Below are positions 17,416-26,080 of a DNA stretch of 64,000 nucleotides, piece by piece. The DNA is from Acidimicrobiia bacterium (GTDB taxonomy: Bacteria > Actinomycetota > Acidimicrobiia > Spongiisociales > UBA11373). Every line of letters begins with the position of its first letter. Position 1 is the first letter of the stretch. The notes under the pieces were generated by a model that was not told the origin of the DNA, made no database searches, and was given only the letters and a program-made list of their open reading frames with translations. The translations under genes and the position numbers were made by a program. Where the stretch lies: positions 1 through 64,000 of the forward strand of contig JACRIT010000077.1 in the NCBI GenBank assembly GCA_016215655.1. Reading direction: 5' to 3'.

Positions 17416-17898
17416 ATGAGGATCGAGTACTTCCACGCCTCGAAGTCGGGCAACGGGGCCCGGGTCGCCGAGGAGTTTCGCCAGGGCATGCTCGCCCGCG
17501 GAGTCACGGTGAATGTCCATCACATTCGCGACGCCACACCGTCGGGGCTGCCGCCGGCCGACCTCTACCTCTTCAGTTCGCCCGGACGCCTCGGCAAGCC
17601 GATCCGCGGGATGCGTCGCTTCCTCGAGAAGGTGGCGCTCCCGGCCGGGACCAAGTACGCCATCCTCACCACCGAGGCCGCACCCAAGCCGGACAAGAAG
17701 ACGGGACTGATGCCCAGCGACGAGGAAGTCGCCAAGTGGCAGCGGGTTCGGCCGATCATGAGTCAGATCCTCGAGGACAAGGGGCTCGTCGAGGTCGCCG
17801 AGGACAAGGTCTTCGTGACGGGGCTCAAGGGACCGCTGGAGGAGGGCTGGCAGCAGAAGGTGGCGGCCTTCGAGGCCCGGATTCCCGTCCGGTCCTGA
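17416..17898 (+). CDS. Flavodoxin-domain protein
   Basis: 160 aa with a flavodoxin-like fold. The FMN phosphate loop corresponds to FHASKSGNGARVAEEF near the N-terminus, followed by DLYLFSSPGRLGKPIRGMRRFL, the 50s-loop region. It probably binds FMN and acts in electron transfer or as a quinone-reductase-like protein. Start ATG 17416 has AGGAAGGAGC upstream. A second, different flavodoxin gene lies at 23618-24118. The 243 bp before this gene hold no feature I can support. Confidence 0.82.
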   Translation: MRIEYFHASKSGNGARVAEEFRQGMLARGVTVNVHHIRDATPSGLPPADLYLFSSPGRLGKPIRGMRRFLEKVALPAGTKYAILTTEAAPKPDKKTGLMPSDEEVAKWQRVRPIMSQILEDKGLVEVAEDKVFVTGLKGPLEEGWQQKVAAFEARIPVRS

Positions 17899-17903
17899 CT
17901 GGC

Positions 17904-18374
17904 GTGGCGCGGATCAAGGGCTTGCGCGGGGGCCATCGCGCTGACCACATTCCGGCGTCACACCGCGACTTGGTCGAGTGCCCACCGGTCGCTGCCCTGA
18001 CGACGATCGGCGCCGATGGCTACCCCCAGACCTCGCCGGTGTGGTGCGACTTCGACGGCGAATTCGTCCGCATCAACACCATGCGGGGCTTCGCCAAGGA
18101 GCGGAACATGCGCCGCTTCCCACGGGTGACGTTGCTCTGTTTCGATCCCCGACAGCCGCTCCGCTACCTCGAGGTCCGAGGCAGGGTCGTGGCAATGACC
18201 GAGACCGGTGCCGGCGAGCACCTCGACGCCCTCGCCTCCAAGTACATCGGACGACCGGTGAAGTACTTCGGTGATGTGATCCCGGATCGGTTCGCCGCCA
18301 CCGAGACCCCCATCGTGTGCCGCGTTCGCCCACACCACGTCGTCGCTCTCGATGCCACCGGAGACGAGCGATGA
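17904..18374 (+). CDS. PPOX-class (pyridoxamine-phosphate-oxidase-like) protein 1
   Basis: 156 aa, split-barrel flavin/F420-binding fold. Family landmarks are IPASHRDLVECPPVAALTTIG, YPQTSPVWCDFDGEFVRINT and the RFPRVTLLCFDP strand. Typical members bind F420 or FMN and reduce small molecules, or bind biliverdin or heme. Start GTG 17904 was chosen because it lies 5 bp after the flavodoxin stop and gives the expected N-terminal length. It overlaps the next, paralogous gene by 4 bp (ATGA). Confidence 0.85.
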   Translation: MARIKGLRGGHRADHIPASHRDLVECPPVAALTTIGADGYPQTSPVWCDFDGEFVRINTMRGFAKERNMRRFPRVTLLCFDPRQPLRYLEVRGRVVAMTETGAGEHLDALASKYIGRPVKYFGDVIPDRFAATETPIVCRVRPHHVVALDATGDER

Positions 18375-18814
18375 CGAGCGCCCCAGAACCCGAGCCCGTT
18401 CCGATCCCGGAATCCCATCTCGATCTGCTGACCCGGCCCGTTCATGGCCTGTTCACCACCATCGGTGTCGACGGTCAGCCGCAGTCGAGCCTGGTGTGGC
18501 TCGACACCGATGGCACCTGTGCCCGCGTCAACACCACACTCGAGCGGCAGAAGGGCCGCAACCTCGCCTCCAACCCCAAGGTGAGTCTCCTGGTGATCGA
18601 TCCGGAGAACACGGCCCGCTTCATCCAGATCCGCGGCGACGCCGAGGTGACCACCGATGGCGCCATCGAGCACCTCGATGCGCTGACCCGCGCCTATACC
18701 CGGCATCCCCGGTACTACGGGTTCGTGTATCCCGTCGACCAGCAGCCGCACGAGACCCGCATCATCTGCCGGATCCGAGCCCGGCGGATCACGCTGGACG
18801 CGATCCACGCCTGA
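18371..18814 (+). CDS. PPOX-class (pyridoxamine-phosphate-oxidase-like) protein 2
   Basis: 147 aa, paralogue of the preceding protein with the same order of motifs (IPESHLDLLTRPVHGLFTTIG, QPQSSLVWLDTDG, NPKVSLLVIDPENTARF, then a RITLD ending). The tandem, overlapping arrangement suggests duplication and perhaps a heteromer. Members of this fold are normally dimers with the cofactor at the interface. Confidence 0.87.
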   Translation: MTSAPEPEPVPIPESHLDLLTRPVHGLFTTIGVDGQPQSSLVWLDTDGTCARVNTTLERQKGRNLASNPKVSLLVIDPENTARFIQIRGDAEVTTDGAIEHLDALTRAYTRHPRYYGFVYPVDQQPHETRIICRIRARRITLDAIHA

Positions 18815-18828
18815 GACGCGCGCCAGGA

Positions 18829-18852
18829 GTCAGAGGCCCTTCGGGACCCCTG
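18829..18852. repeat. Short interspersed hairpin repeat, copy 1
   Basis: GTCAGAGGCCC, two bases, CGGGACCCCTG. It can form an imperfect stem (CAG-GG-CCC / GGG-CC-CTG) just after the PPOX pair. Nearly the same sequence occurs at 23578-23600. Confidence 0.6.
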
Positions 18853-18990
18853 TCGGGAGTTCGCCGCAACACGACCCCGTTCTCACCATCTCGATCGAAC
18901 AGTGAGACCACACCATCTGGTCGATCTCAGGCGGTGGGCCTCTGGACTGGGCGTGGGGCGGCGAGTCCCGAGCATCCATACACTCCTGCC

Positions 18991-21900
18991 ATGCCTGCCT
19001 GCCCAGTGTGTGGCTCTCCCGTCGCCGCCGACGCCCGATTCTGCGCGTCGTGCGGAACGGCATTGGTGCTGAGGTGTGATTCCTGTGGGACCGCCCTGCC
19101 TGCCGATGCGCGGTTCTGCCCATCGTGCGGCAAGGCGACCTCACCGGGGGCCGAGGCTGCGGCGGCCAAGGCAGCTGGAGAGGAACGCAAGGTGGTGTCG
19201 GTGGTATTCGCCGACCTGGTCGGTTTCACCGCCGCCGGGGACGGTGCGGACCCGGAGGACATCAGCCGTCGGCTGTCCCCGTTTCACCAAGCGATCCGCC
19301 AGGAGGTGGAACGTCACGGCGGAAGGATCGAGAAGTTGATGGGTGACGGGGTTCTCGCCGTGTTCGGGGCTCCACTGGCACATGAGGACGACGCCGAGCG
19401 AGCGGTGCGTGCCGGTCTCCGCATCCAGGAACGGGTCGCCGAGATGGCTGGCGGGATCCTCAGTGCCCGGGTAGCGGTGGGAACCGGCGAGGCCGTTGTT
19501 GTGATCGAGGGAACGACGATGGACCACGAGGGTCTGGTGGGCGATGTGGTCAACACCACCTCGCGACTCCAACACGAGGCTCCCCCGGGTTCGGTGCTGG
19601 TAGACGAGCCGACCTACCGGTTGACCCGGCGCGTGTTCCAATATGAAGAGCGTCGACCGGTGGTGGTACGAGGCAAGAGCGAGCCATTGACCGTCTGGAT
19701 GGCGGTCGCCCCGATCGGACGGTTCGGCGCAGACGTCGATGACGACGGCGTCGCCCTGTTCGGGCGCGAGATCGAGCTCAGCCTGCTCATCGACGCCTTC
19801 TCGAGGTCCAGGAGCGACCGCAGGAGCCAGATCGTGACCATCTCCGGGGAGCCCGGTGTCGGGAAGTCGCGCCTGGTCCGCGAACTCCGGCGACACATCG
19901 ACGATCTTCCCGATCTCGCGCGATGGCGCCGGGGTCGATGCCTGCCCTACGGGGAGAGCATTGTCTACTGGGCGTTCGGTGAGATCGTCAAGGCGGAGGC
20001 CGGAATCCTGGAGACCGACCTGCCCCGCACCGCCGCGGCAAAGCTGCGAGCCTCTCTCGAACCCTTGATGGACGAAGGCGACGAGCGCACTTGGGTCGCG
20101 GGCCGACTCGCTCCGCTCGTGGGCATCGAGGAGGAGGCGATCGCGGATCGCGAGGAACTCTTCGCCGCCTGGTCGCGCTACGTCGCCGCCCTGGCCGAGC
20201 AGCGGCCCACGGTGCTCGTGTTTGAGGATCTCCATTGGGCGGATCCCGCCCTACTCGCTCTTGTCTCCGGCATTCCCGAAGCCGCGCAGGGCACCCCGCT
20301 GCTCGTCGTGGGTACCGCCCGCTCCGAGTTCTTCGAGGACCAGCCCACATGGGGCAGCGGGCAGCGCAACGCGATCACCATTCACCTCGAACCACTCGAC
20401 CCCGCCGCCACCTCGCGCCTGCTCGACGCGCTACTTGCAGACGTGGAGGTCTCCGAGGACCGTCGGGCGGCGATCGCGACACGCTCCGGCGGCAACCCCT
20501 TGTGGGCGCAGGAGTTCGCCCGGATGCTGCGCGATCGTCCCGACGTGGCCACGAACTCGGTGCTGCCCGAGAACGTCCAGGCTGTGGTCGCGGCCCGGAT
20601 CGACCTTCTCGATGCGGAACCCAAAGCGGTGATCCAGGCCGCAGCGACCCTTGGCAATTCCTTTTGGCCGGGAGCGGTCACCGCCATGCTTCCTGATCAG
20701 GACGACGATGTCGACGCCATCTGTCGCGAACTGGCGCGCCGGGAACTGATTCGGCGCGCCCGAGTGTCGACCATGGCGGGAGAAAGCGAGTACGCCTTCA
20801 GCCATGGCGTCATTCGCGACGTTGCCTATGGCCGCGTGCCGCGGCGGGTTCGGGCAGACCGACACCATCGCGTTGCCCGCTGGATCGAAGCCCAGGCGGG
20901 GGAACGACTGGGCGATCGCGCCCAGGTGATCGCCCATCACGACGCCGAAGCACTGCGCCTGGCGATAGCGACCGACACACCCGATGTCACCCGCTTCGTA
21001 GATGCGGCCATCCCATCGCACCTACGGGCTGCGGTCCAAACGGCACACCTCGATCTCGACGTGCACCGCTCTCACCTCGAAGCCGCTCTCGAACTGATGC
21101 TCGCGGGCGACCCGCGCCGGGCGCCGGCGCTGCTCGACCTTGCCAATGCCGTGGGCGCCAGCGGGTTGGTGGACACCGCCCGCAAGCTGTCCCTCGAAGC
21201 GCGCGGCGAGTTCGAGATGCATGGCGACACCGAGGGTTGGGCCAGGGCCTCTGTCTATCTGGGCCGCAATGCCTGGTTGGCAGGGGATCCCGATGCTGCC
21301 GCGACCTTTGGCGCCGCTGCCATCACTGCCCTCGAGGCGCTGCCTCCTGGGTCGACCCTCGCTGAGGCGTACGCATTCGCTGCTTCTCGCCTCTGGCTAC
21401 TGGGTGAGAACCCGACCGAGGTGCTGGCGCTCGTCAATCGCGTGCGGTCCACGGTCGACACGCACGGCTCCGCGCGAACCCGCACCCGATTGCTCCAGGC
21501 CGAGGGCGGCTCGCGATTCGATCTGGGCGATCCCGCTGCCATTGGTACCTTTCGGTCGGCATTGGCGATGGCGATCGAATCGGACAACTCGGAGGCCATC
21601 TCCACCGCGCACCTCAATCTCGGGGAGCAACTACGCACCGGGTGGGGGCTGCGAGAGGCGATTCTCGTCCACGAGCGGGGTATGGAGGTCGCCCGACGGC
21701 GGCGAGTACGAGGCTCCGAGCAGTTCCTGGCCCTGGCTCTGGCGTACGACTACTTCCTCGCTTTCGAGTGGAACGATGCGGCCGCCTGTCTCGACGTATT
21801 CCGGGCCATGCCCGAGAAGCTCCCGTACCTTCGGCAGAATCTCGAAATCGAGGCCATGGCGCTTGAAGCTTGCCGGGGCCTGCTCGTGCCACTCGAGCGC

Positions 21901-22428
21901 GTGGATTCAGCGATCGATGCCGCCCTGGGCATCCGCGACCTGCAGGTCGTGATCCCCACGCTCGACAGCGCCTGCTGGGCCCTCGAGCTCGGCGATAGCC
22001 GTGACCGTGCCGCTGCCGCGGCGCGCCAGATCGTCGAGCGAAGCGGTCCTTCGCGCTTCCTCATCGACGCGTTCCCGATGACCCTCCGGGTCTTGCGCGC
22101 CGTGGGAGAGCTGGGACAGATCGAGCCGCTTCTCCCCGAGCTGCGCCGGTTCACCATGCCCCGGCCCGAAGCGCTGGTCGCGTTCGCCGCGGCTCTGCTC
22201 GGGGAGGAAGCGGATCCCGAGTCGGCCTGCAGGGTCATCGAGGATGCGGCAGTTCGCCTCGCTGACCTCGACGCCACGCTGGAGGCGACGGTTCTCCTCG
22301 CCGAGGCGATGCGAGTCAGCCGAGACACCGGAGATGAGGCTGGAATCGGTCGCATCCGGGAGCGAGTTGCCGCCCTCGCATTGCCCCCCGAAGGCGAGTT
22401 CCTGCTCGCCCGGCTCGGGCTCGACTGA
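18991..22428 (+). CDS. Zinc-ribbon / class III adenylate cyclase / AAA ATPase regulator
   Basis: 1145 aa multidomain signalling protein. Residues ~1-50 form two zinc-ribbon CxxC pairs (CPVCG...CASCG, CDSCG...CPSCG). Residues ~65-240 are a nucleotide cyclase domain: metal aspartates in FADLVGFT and MGDGVLAVFGAP, and the transition-state Asn/Arg in GDVVNTTSRLQ, so it looks catalytically competent. An AAA/NACHT-like ATPase follows, with Walker A SGEPGVGKSRLVREL and Walker B LVFEDLHWADPAL. The last ~500 residues are helical, TPR-like repeats. The layout matches actinobacterial soluble cyclase/ATPase proteins. The trigger is unknown. It stands alone in its transcription unit. Confidence 0.92.
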   Translation: MPACPVCGSPVAADARFCASCGTALVLRCDSCGTALPADARFCPSCGKATSPGAEAAAAKAAGEERKVVSVVFADLVGFTAAGDGADPEDISRRLSPFHQAIRQEVERHGGRIEKLMGDGVLAVFGAPLAHEDDAERAVRAGLRIQERVAEMAGGILSARVAVGTGEAVVVIEGTTMDHEGLVGDVVNTTSRLQHEAPPGSVLVDEPTYRLTRRVFQYEERRPVVVRGKSEPLTVWMAVAPIGRFGADVDDDGVALFGREIELSLLIDAFSRSRSDRRSQIVTISGEPGVGKSRLVRELRRHIDDLPDLARWRRGRCLPYGESIVYWAFGEIVKAEAGILETDLPRTAAAKLRASLEPLMDEGDERTWVAGRLAPLVGIEEEAIADREELFAAWSRYVAALAEQRPTVLVFEDLHWADPALLALVSGIPEAAQGTPLLVVGTARSEFFEDQPTWGSGQRNAITIHLEPLDPAATSRLLDALLADVEVSEDRRAAIATRSGGNPLWAQEFARMLRDRPDVATNSVLPENVQAVVAARIDLLDAEPKAVIQAAATLGNSFWPGAVTAMLPDQDDDVDAICRELARRELIRRARVSTMAGESEYAFSHGVIRDVAYGRVPRRVRADRHHRVARWIEAQAGERLGDRAQVIAHHDAEALRLAIATDTPDVTRFVDAAIPSHLRAAVQTAHLDLDVHRSHLEAALELMLAGDPRRAPALLDLANAVGASGLVDTARKLSLEARGEFEMHGDTEGWARASVYLGRNAWLAGDPDAAATFGAAAITALEALPPGSTLAEAYAFAASRLWLLGENPTEVLALVNRVRSTVDTHGSARTRTRLLQAEGGSRFDLGDPAAIGTFRSALAMAIESDNSEAISTAHLNLGEQLRTGWGLREAILVHERGMEVARRRRVRGSEQFLALALAYDYFLAFEWNDAAACLDVFRAMPEKLPYLRQNLEIEAMALEACRGLLVPLERVDSAIDAALGIRDLQVVIPTLDSACWALELGDSRDRAAAAARQIVERSGPSRFLIDAFPMTLRVLRAVGELGQIEPLLPELRRFTMPRPEALVAFAAALLGEEADPESACRVIEDAAVRLADLDATLEATVLLAEAMRVSRDTGDEAGIGRIRERVAALALPPEGEFLLARLGLD

Positions 22429-22646
22429 CGATCGCCCCGGGGTCCCGGGCTTCTCTTGGACAATGACCGCTCCGAGACGCCGAAGAGGGCAAGGGCCGAA
22501 CCCTTCCGATGAACTGACGAGGCGGAGCCCCGGCACTTGTCAGCAGTTCGCCTGTCTTCACTGCGTTCACCCTTACCCGTAGCCGTTGAGGCGGATGAAC
22601 TTCGCTGAGACACCTGAGAATCCTCGATCGCGCCGTGGCTCACGCA

Positions 22647-22669
22647 GAACCACACGTGAAGTGTGGTTC
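22647..22669 (-). terminator. Hairpin after the lipocalin-like gene
   Basis: GAACCACAC / GTGTGGTTC, a perfect 9-bp stem with loop GTGAA, sits 6 bp beyond the minus-strand stop at 22675. The 240-bp gap between the two convergent genes holds nothing else I can support. Confidence 0.5.
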
Positions 22670-22674
22670 GGGAT

Positions 22675-23493
22675 CTACCGGGGGCGCCGCTCCAGGCCCG
22701 CGGTGCCCGTGGCGCGACCGATAAGGGTGTTTCCCTCCCATACCTCGAGATCGCCCACCAGCGTGTTCACGATGCGCTCTCCGAGATCGCCGTAGCTGGA
22801 TCCGGTAGCGCGCAGTCGGATCGAGGGCTTTCCCAGGCGTCGAAAGGCTATCTCGAACTTCTCGGGAGTGCCGCTCACCCGGGTGCGGGCGGTGGGTGAC
22901 ATGATGAGCTTGCGAAGTTCTCCGTGCTTGATGAACAGGTAACCCGCAGGTGCCGAAGCCGGGATTCCCCAGACGCCACTGCGAAAGAGGTCGCACTCGA
23001 CTGCCAGATCGGGCGCGTCGAACTGGTTGGTCGAGATCCACCACCACTCCCGGGGGAGCCGGCGCCCCCAATACTGGGCGAGCACTCCTTTGGCCCCGGC
23101 GACCTCGAACGACTGGCCGGCGTGGGTCATCGAACCGGTAAACCGGACCTCGGGTGCAACCACGACAGCCAAGTCGAGGAGGTGGAGCAGCCGCGCCGGG
23201 AAAACATCGGGGGCGATTGGGGGATCGAGGATCTCCATGGCGAGATCCCACGTCACGTCCTCGACCCGACCCTTGGTATGGGTCTCGGTGAGGGTGTTCT
23301 CACCCTCGGCGAGGGACACAACCGGAATCGGTAGAAAGCGAACCGCGCGGCCGCGCGGGGAGTGGATGCTGACCCGAACCGCGTGATCGCCGCTGCGGCG
23401 GCGAGCGATCCAGTCGACCAGGAGTGCCTCGCCTCCCGAGTTCACCTTGAAGAACCAGTACTCGACCGCGCTGCCGGGGTGAGGGTCGAGCAT
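22675..23493 (-). CDS. Hypothetical lipocalin/tocopherol-cyclase-like protein
   Basis: 272 aa, not firmly recognised. The N-terminus VEYWFFKVNSGG and the spaced strands with many Trp and aromatic residues (REWWWISTNQF, then SGVWGIPASAPAG) resemble the beta-barrel of the AttH/tocopherol-cyclase/CrtC-like group. I see no signal peptide or membrane helix. Start ATG 23493 was chosen because the conserved pattern begins immediately after it; the upstream extension is Pro/Arg-rich and unlikely. Ends with LIGRATGTAGLERRPR. Confidence 0.75.
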   Translation of the reverse strand: MLDPHPGSAVEYWFFKVNSGGEALLVDWIARRRSGDHAVRVSIHSPRGRAVRFLPIPVVSLAEGENTLTETHTKGRVEDVTWDLAMEILDPPIAPDVFPARLLHLLDLAVVVAPEVRFTGSMTHAGQSFEVAGAKGVLAQYWGRRLPREWWWISTNQFDAPDLAVECDLFRSGVWGIPASAPAGYLFIKHGELRKLIMSPTARTRVSGTPEKFEIAFRRLGKPSIRLRATGSSYGDLGERIVNTLVGDLEVWEGNTLIGRATGTAGLERRPR

Positions 23494-23577
23494 CGCCCGA
23501 GGATACCGAGTCGGGCACCGCCGGTCCGGCGGTCGCCGAAGGGTGGTGAGGAGTATCACCCTCGACAGCATCTCAAG

Positions 23578-23600
23578 GTCAGAGGCCCCCGGGACCCCTG
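23578..23600. repeat. Short interspersed hairpin repeat, copy 2
   Basis: GTCAGAGGCCC followed directly by CCGGGACCCCTG, matching the element at 18829-18852 apart from one or two bases. Here it lies 17 bp beyond the stop of the flavodoxin gene on the minus strand, so it could act as a terminator. Confidence 0.6.
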
Positions 23601-23617
23601 ATCTCTCCGTAAGGTGA

Positions 23618-24118
23618 TCAGGCGCGCCGTGCTGCCTCGGCCAGTTCCTTGCCCCAGGCCCGGGCGCGTTCGATCTCACCCTCCCGCAGCGGGCCGAACT
23701 TGCCGGTGACGATGAAGCCGCGCCCCTTGGCGATGGGCTGGTACCCGGCGGCGCCGAGTGCCTTGGCGATCGCCGGAGCAGCACTGCCAAACGGTCCCTT
23801 CGCCCTGGTGTCGAACGCCGCCGAGTGGCCCTTTCCCGGCGTCAGCGACGCCAGCCACTCCCGCATCGGCGGGTGGGAGAGATCGGGCGGCCGTGGTGCC
23901 CCCGACTCGTTGCGCAGGCTGTCGCGGACCTTGGCGCTCGGCATGCGAAAGGCGATCACCGGCGAACCCGCCACGATCAGGTCGCAGCCGGCGATGGCCT
24001 CCGGGGTGGCTTCTCGTGTGGAGAGGCAGCGGGTGCCCGAACCCAGGCCCTCGGCAATGGCCCGGGCGATGGCGGCGGTGTTGCCCCACAGCGACTCGTA
24101 GACGACGACGGCTCGCAT
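23618..24118 (-). CDS. Flavodoxin-family protein
   Basis: 166 aa. FMN phosphate-binding loop YESLWGNTAAIARAIAEGL at residues ~8-26, then GSPVIAFRMPSAKVRDSL and the later GKGHSAAFDTR, the usual order of a flavodoxin domain. It probably carries electrons through FMN. It lies 14 bp downstream of the alcohol dehydrogenase gene, so it could be the last gene of the long catabolic operon. Its sequence differs clearly from the flavodoxin at 17416. Confidence 0.9.
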   Translation of the reverse strand: MRAVVVYESLWGNTAAIARAIAEGLGSGTRCLSTREATPEAIAGCDLIVAGSPVIAFRMPSAKVRDSLRNESGAPRPPDLSHPPMREWLASLTPGKGHSAAFDTRAKGPFGSAAPAIAKALGAAGYQPIAKGRGFIVTGKFGPLREGEIERARAWGKELAEAARRA

Positions 24119-24132
24119 GGTCCTCGGCTCCT

Positions 24133-25176
24133 CTATGGCTCGACGATCACCTTGATGGCGTCCTCACGGCGCTCGTTGAAGGTCGCCAGGGCCTCCCCGA
24201 ACTCGGTCAGCGGGAAGGTGTGGGTGTGGAGTTCGCTCACCCGGATCCTGCCGTCGGCCACCAGCGGGATGACATGACGCATCTCTCCCGCGGTGGCGCG
24301 AACTCCGATCAGCTGCTTCTCGAACAGCACCAGATCCTGAAAGGAGATGGCGACGTCGCGCACCGGGATGCCCACCACCGCGGCGGTACCGCCCTTGCGC
24401 AACATCGCCAGCGACCAGCGGAACGAATCGTCGGCGCCGGCGCAGTCCAGGACGATGTCGACGCCGAGGCCCGCCGTCGATACCCGCACCGTGGCCACCG
24501 GGTCGACCGCGGTGTAGTCCACCACCTCGCTGCCCATCTCGGCCGCCTTCTTGAGCCGCCCTCCCCGTCCCACCACAATGACCCGCCCCGCTCCCCGGGC
24601 ACGCGCCGCGTCGGCGGCGAGCAGGCCGATCGGGCCCGGGCCGACCACGGCGACGTTGTCGCCGGGGGCGATCCCCCCGCGGTTGGCGGTGTGGAGGGCT
24701 ATCGACGCCGGATCGAGCAGGGCGCCCTGGGCGAATGTCAGCGTGTCGGGCAGATGGAACACCGCCTTGAGGCCGTGCACCACGAAGTCGGCAAAGGCGC
24801 CCTGCCAGGTGTGGCCGTAGTGGCGGTGGACCGAAGGATCGCCGTAGTTCTCGCAGAGGTTGTAGCGCCCCTCGACGCACAACTGGCAGAAGCCGCAAGC
24901 GTCGTGCGAGGTGCCGGCCACCCGGTCGCCGACGGCCCAGCCGTGCGACGCGGCGTTCTCGCCGAGGCCGACCACCTCGCCGGCCCACTCATGGCCGGGG
25001 ATGAAGGGATAGGCCGGGGGCCAGAATCCGGCGTAGTCGCCCTTGACGAGATGCGAGTCGGTGCCGCAGATCGAGATCGCCCGCACCCGGCACAGCAGCT
25101 CGTTGCGCCCCGGCACCGGCAACGGCACCTGCTGGATGGCGAAGTCGTTGGGCGCAGCCAGCACCAGCGCCCGCAT
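24133..25176 (-). CDS. Zinc-dependent alcohol/polyol dehydrogenase (MDR family)
   Basis: 347 aa, medium-chain dehydrogenase. Catalytic zinc ligands: ICGTDSHL (Cys) and GHEWAGEV (His/Glu). Structural-zinc cysteines are present in the loop DACGFCQLCVEGRYNLC. The Rossmann motif is VVGPGPIGLLAADAARARGA. Substrates in this family include polyols and sugar acids, oxidised with NAD(P). I chose ATG 25176 because GAGGTGG lies at the right distance; a GTG at 25188 in frame would add four residues. It follows the cyclase gene in the same direction. Confidence 0.92.
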   Translation of the reverse strand: MRALVLAAPNDFAIQQVPLPVPGRNELLCRVRAISICGTDSHLVKGDYAGFWPPAYPFIPGHEWAGEVVGLGENAASHGWAVGDRVAGTSHDACGFCQLCVEGRYNLCENYGDPSVHRHYGHTWQGAFADFVVHGLKAVFHLPDTLTFAQGALLDPASIALHTANRGGIAPGDNVAVVGPGPIGLLAADAARARGAGRVIVVGRGGRLKKAAEMGSEVVDYTAVDPVATVRVSTAGLGVDIVLDCAGADDSFRWSLAMLRKGGTAAVVGIPVRDVAISFQDLVLFEKQLIGVRATAGEMRHVIPLVADGRIRVSELHTHTFPLTEFGEALATFNERREDAIKVIVEP

Positions 25177-25189
25177 GGTGTCTGCCACC

Positions 25190-26080
25190 TCAGATGACCG
25201 CCAGCGGATCCACCATCGAACCGGTGGCCCCGCGGATCTTCACCGGGAGCATCACGAAGAGGAACTCGTACACCCGGTCGCGGGCCACCTCCTCGAGGTA
25301 GACGCTCTCCATGATGTAGATGCCGTTTTCGATGAGCAGCTTGGTGTGCACCGGCTGCGGATTCGCCGGGATCCCCCGGTCGGGAGCGGGTTGCACCTCG
25401 TAGGTCTCGGTGTCGGTGCCGGTGGCGACGACCCCACGCTCCAGCAGCCACTCGGCGGCGGAGAGATCGGGCCCGGCGGTCTTGTGCGCCAGCATCGCCG
25501 CGGCATCGGGCCAGAACTTGAGGTAACCGGTGCGGATGAGGACGACGTCCCACGGCCGCACCTCGACCCCCTGGTGCTTGGCGATCGCCTCGAGTTCGGC
25601 CGCCCCCACCGGCTCACCGGCGGCCAGGGCGTCGACCCCGCGGTATCCGGGAGGATCGAGCAGCACCCCCCGGGTGAAGAACGGCGGCAGCTTCTCGGCA
25701 TCGCCGACCGATGGCCCGTGGTCGGTGAGGTGCTCCCGGGTGTTGCCTCCGCCGTACCAGTGGTTGTCGTCGCCGACGGTCATGTGGCCGAGGGCGTCGA
25801 CATGGGTGCCGGAGTGCGAGGTCGCCATGACGTACTCCGCCATGTAGCCCAATCCGACGTCGTTGGGGGGACCCCAGGGCTGGGCCTGCTCGGCGCGGAT
25901 TCCCGGAGGGGTGCGGTAGTTGAGCACCTGGAACGGGGGATGGCCGGGAAAGAGCGGCATCCCGGGGAACCGCGCCACCGCCAGCGAGTACTGGCGGCCC
26001 GTCTTCACCATGCGCGCCGCCTCGACGGCGACCGCAGGCGGAATGTCTCGTACCGGGCCGACGTTCTGGTGCTCGGTCAT
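25190..26080 (-). CDS. Cyclase-family hydrolase (kynurenine-formamidase-like fold)
   Basis: 296 aa. The metal motif HSGTHVDALGHM (HxGTHxDxxxH) is that of the cyclase/KynB family, metal-dependent amide, lactone or ester hydrolases. A second signature, GTDTETYEVQP, forms the distal site. The start at 26080 overlaps the molybdenum-subunit gene by 4 bp (ATGA), showing tight coupling. In this operon it could open a lactone or cyclic amide produced by the hydroxylase (inference). Confidence 0.9.
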   Translation of the reverse strand: MTEHQNVGPVRDIPPAVAVEAARMVKTGRQYSLAVARFPGMPLFPGHPPFQVLNYRTPPGIRAEQAQPWGPPNDVGLGYMAEYVMATSHSGTHVDALGHMTVGDDNHWYGGGNTREHLTDHGPSVGDAEKLPPFFTRGVLLDPPGYRGVDALAAGEPVGAAELEAIAKHQGVEVRPWDVVLIRTGYLKFWPDAAAMLAHKTAGPDLSAAEWLLERGVVATGTDTETYEVQPAPDRGIPANPQPVHTKLLIENGIYIMESVYLEEVARDRVYEFLFVMLPVKIRGATGSMVDPLAVI

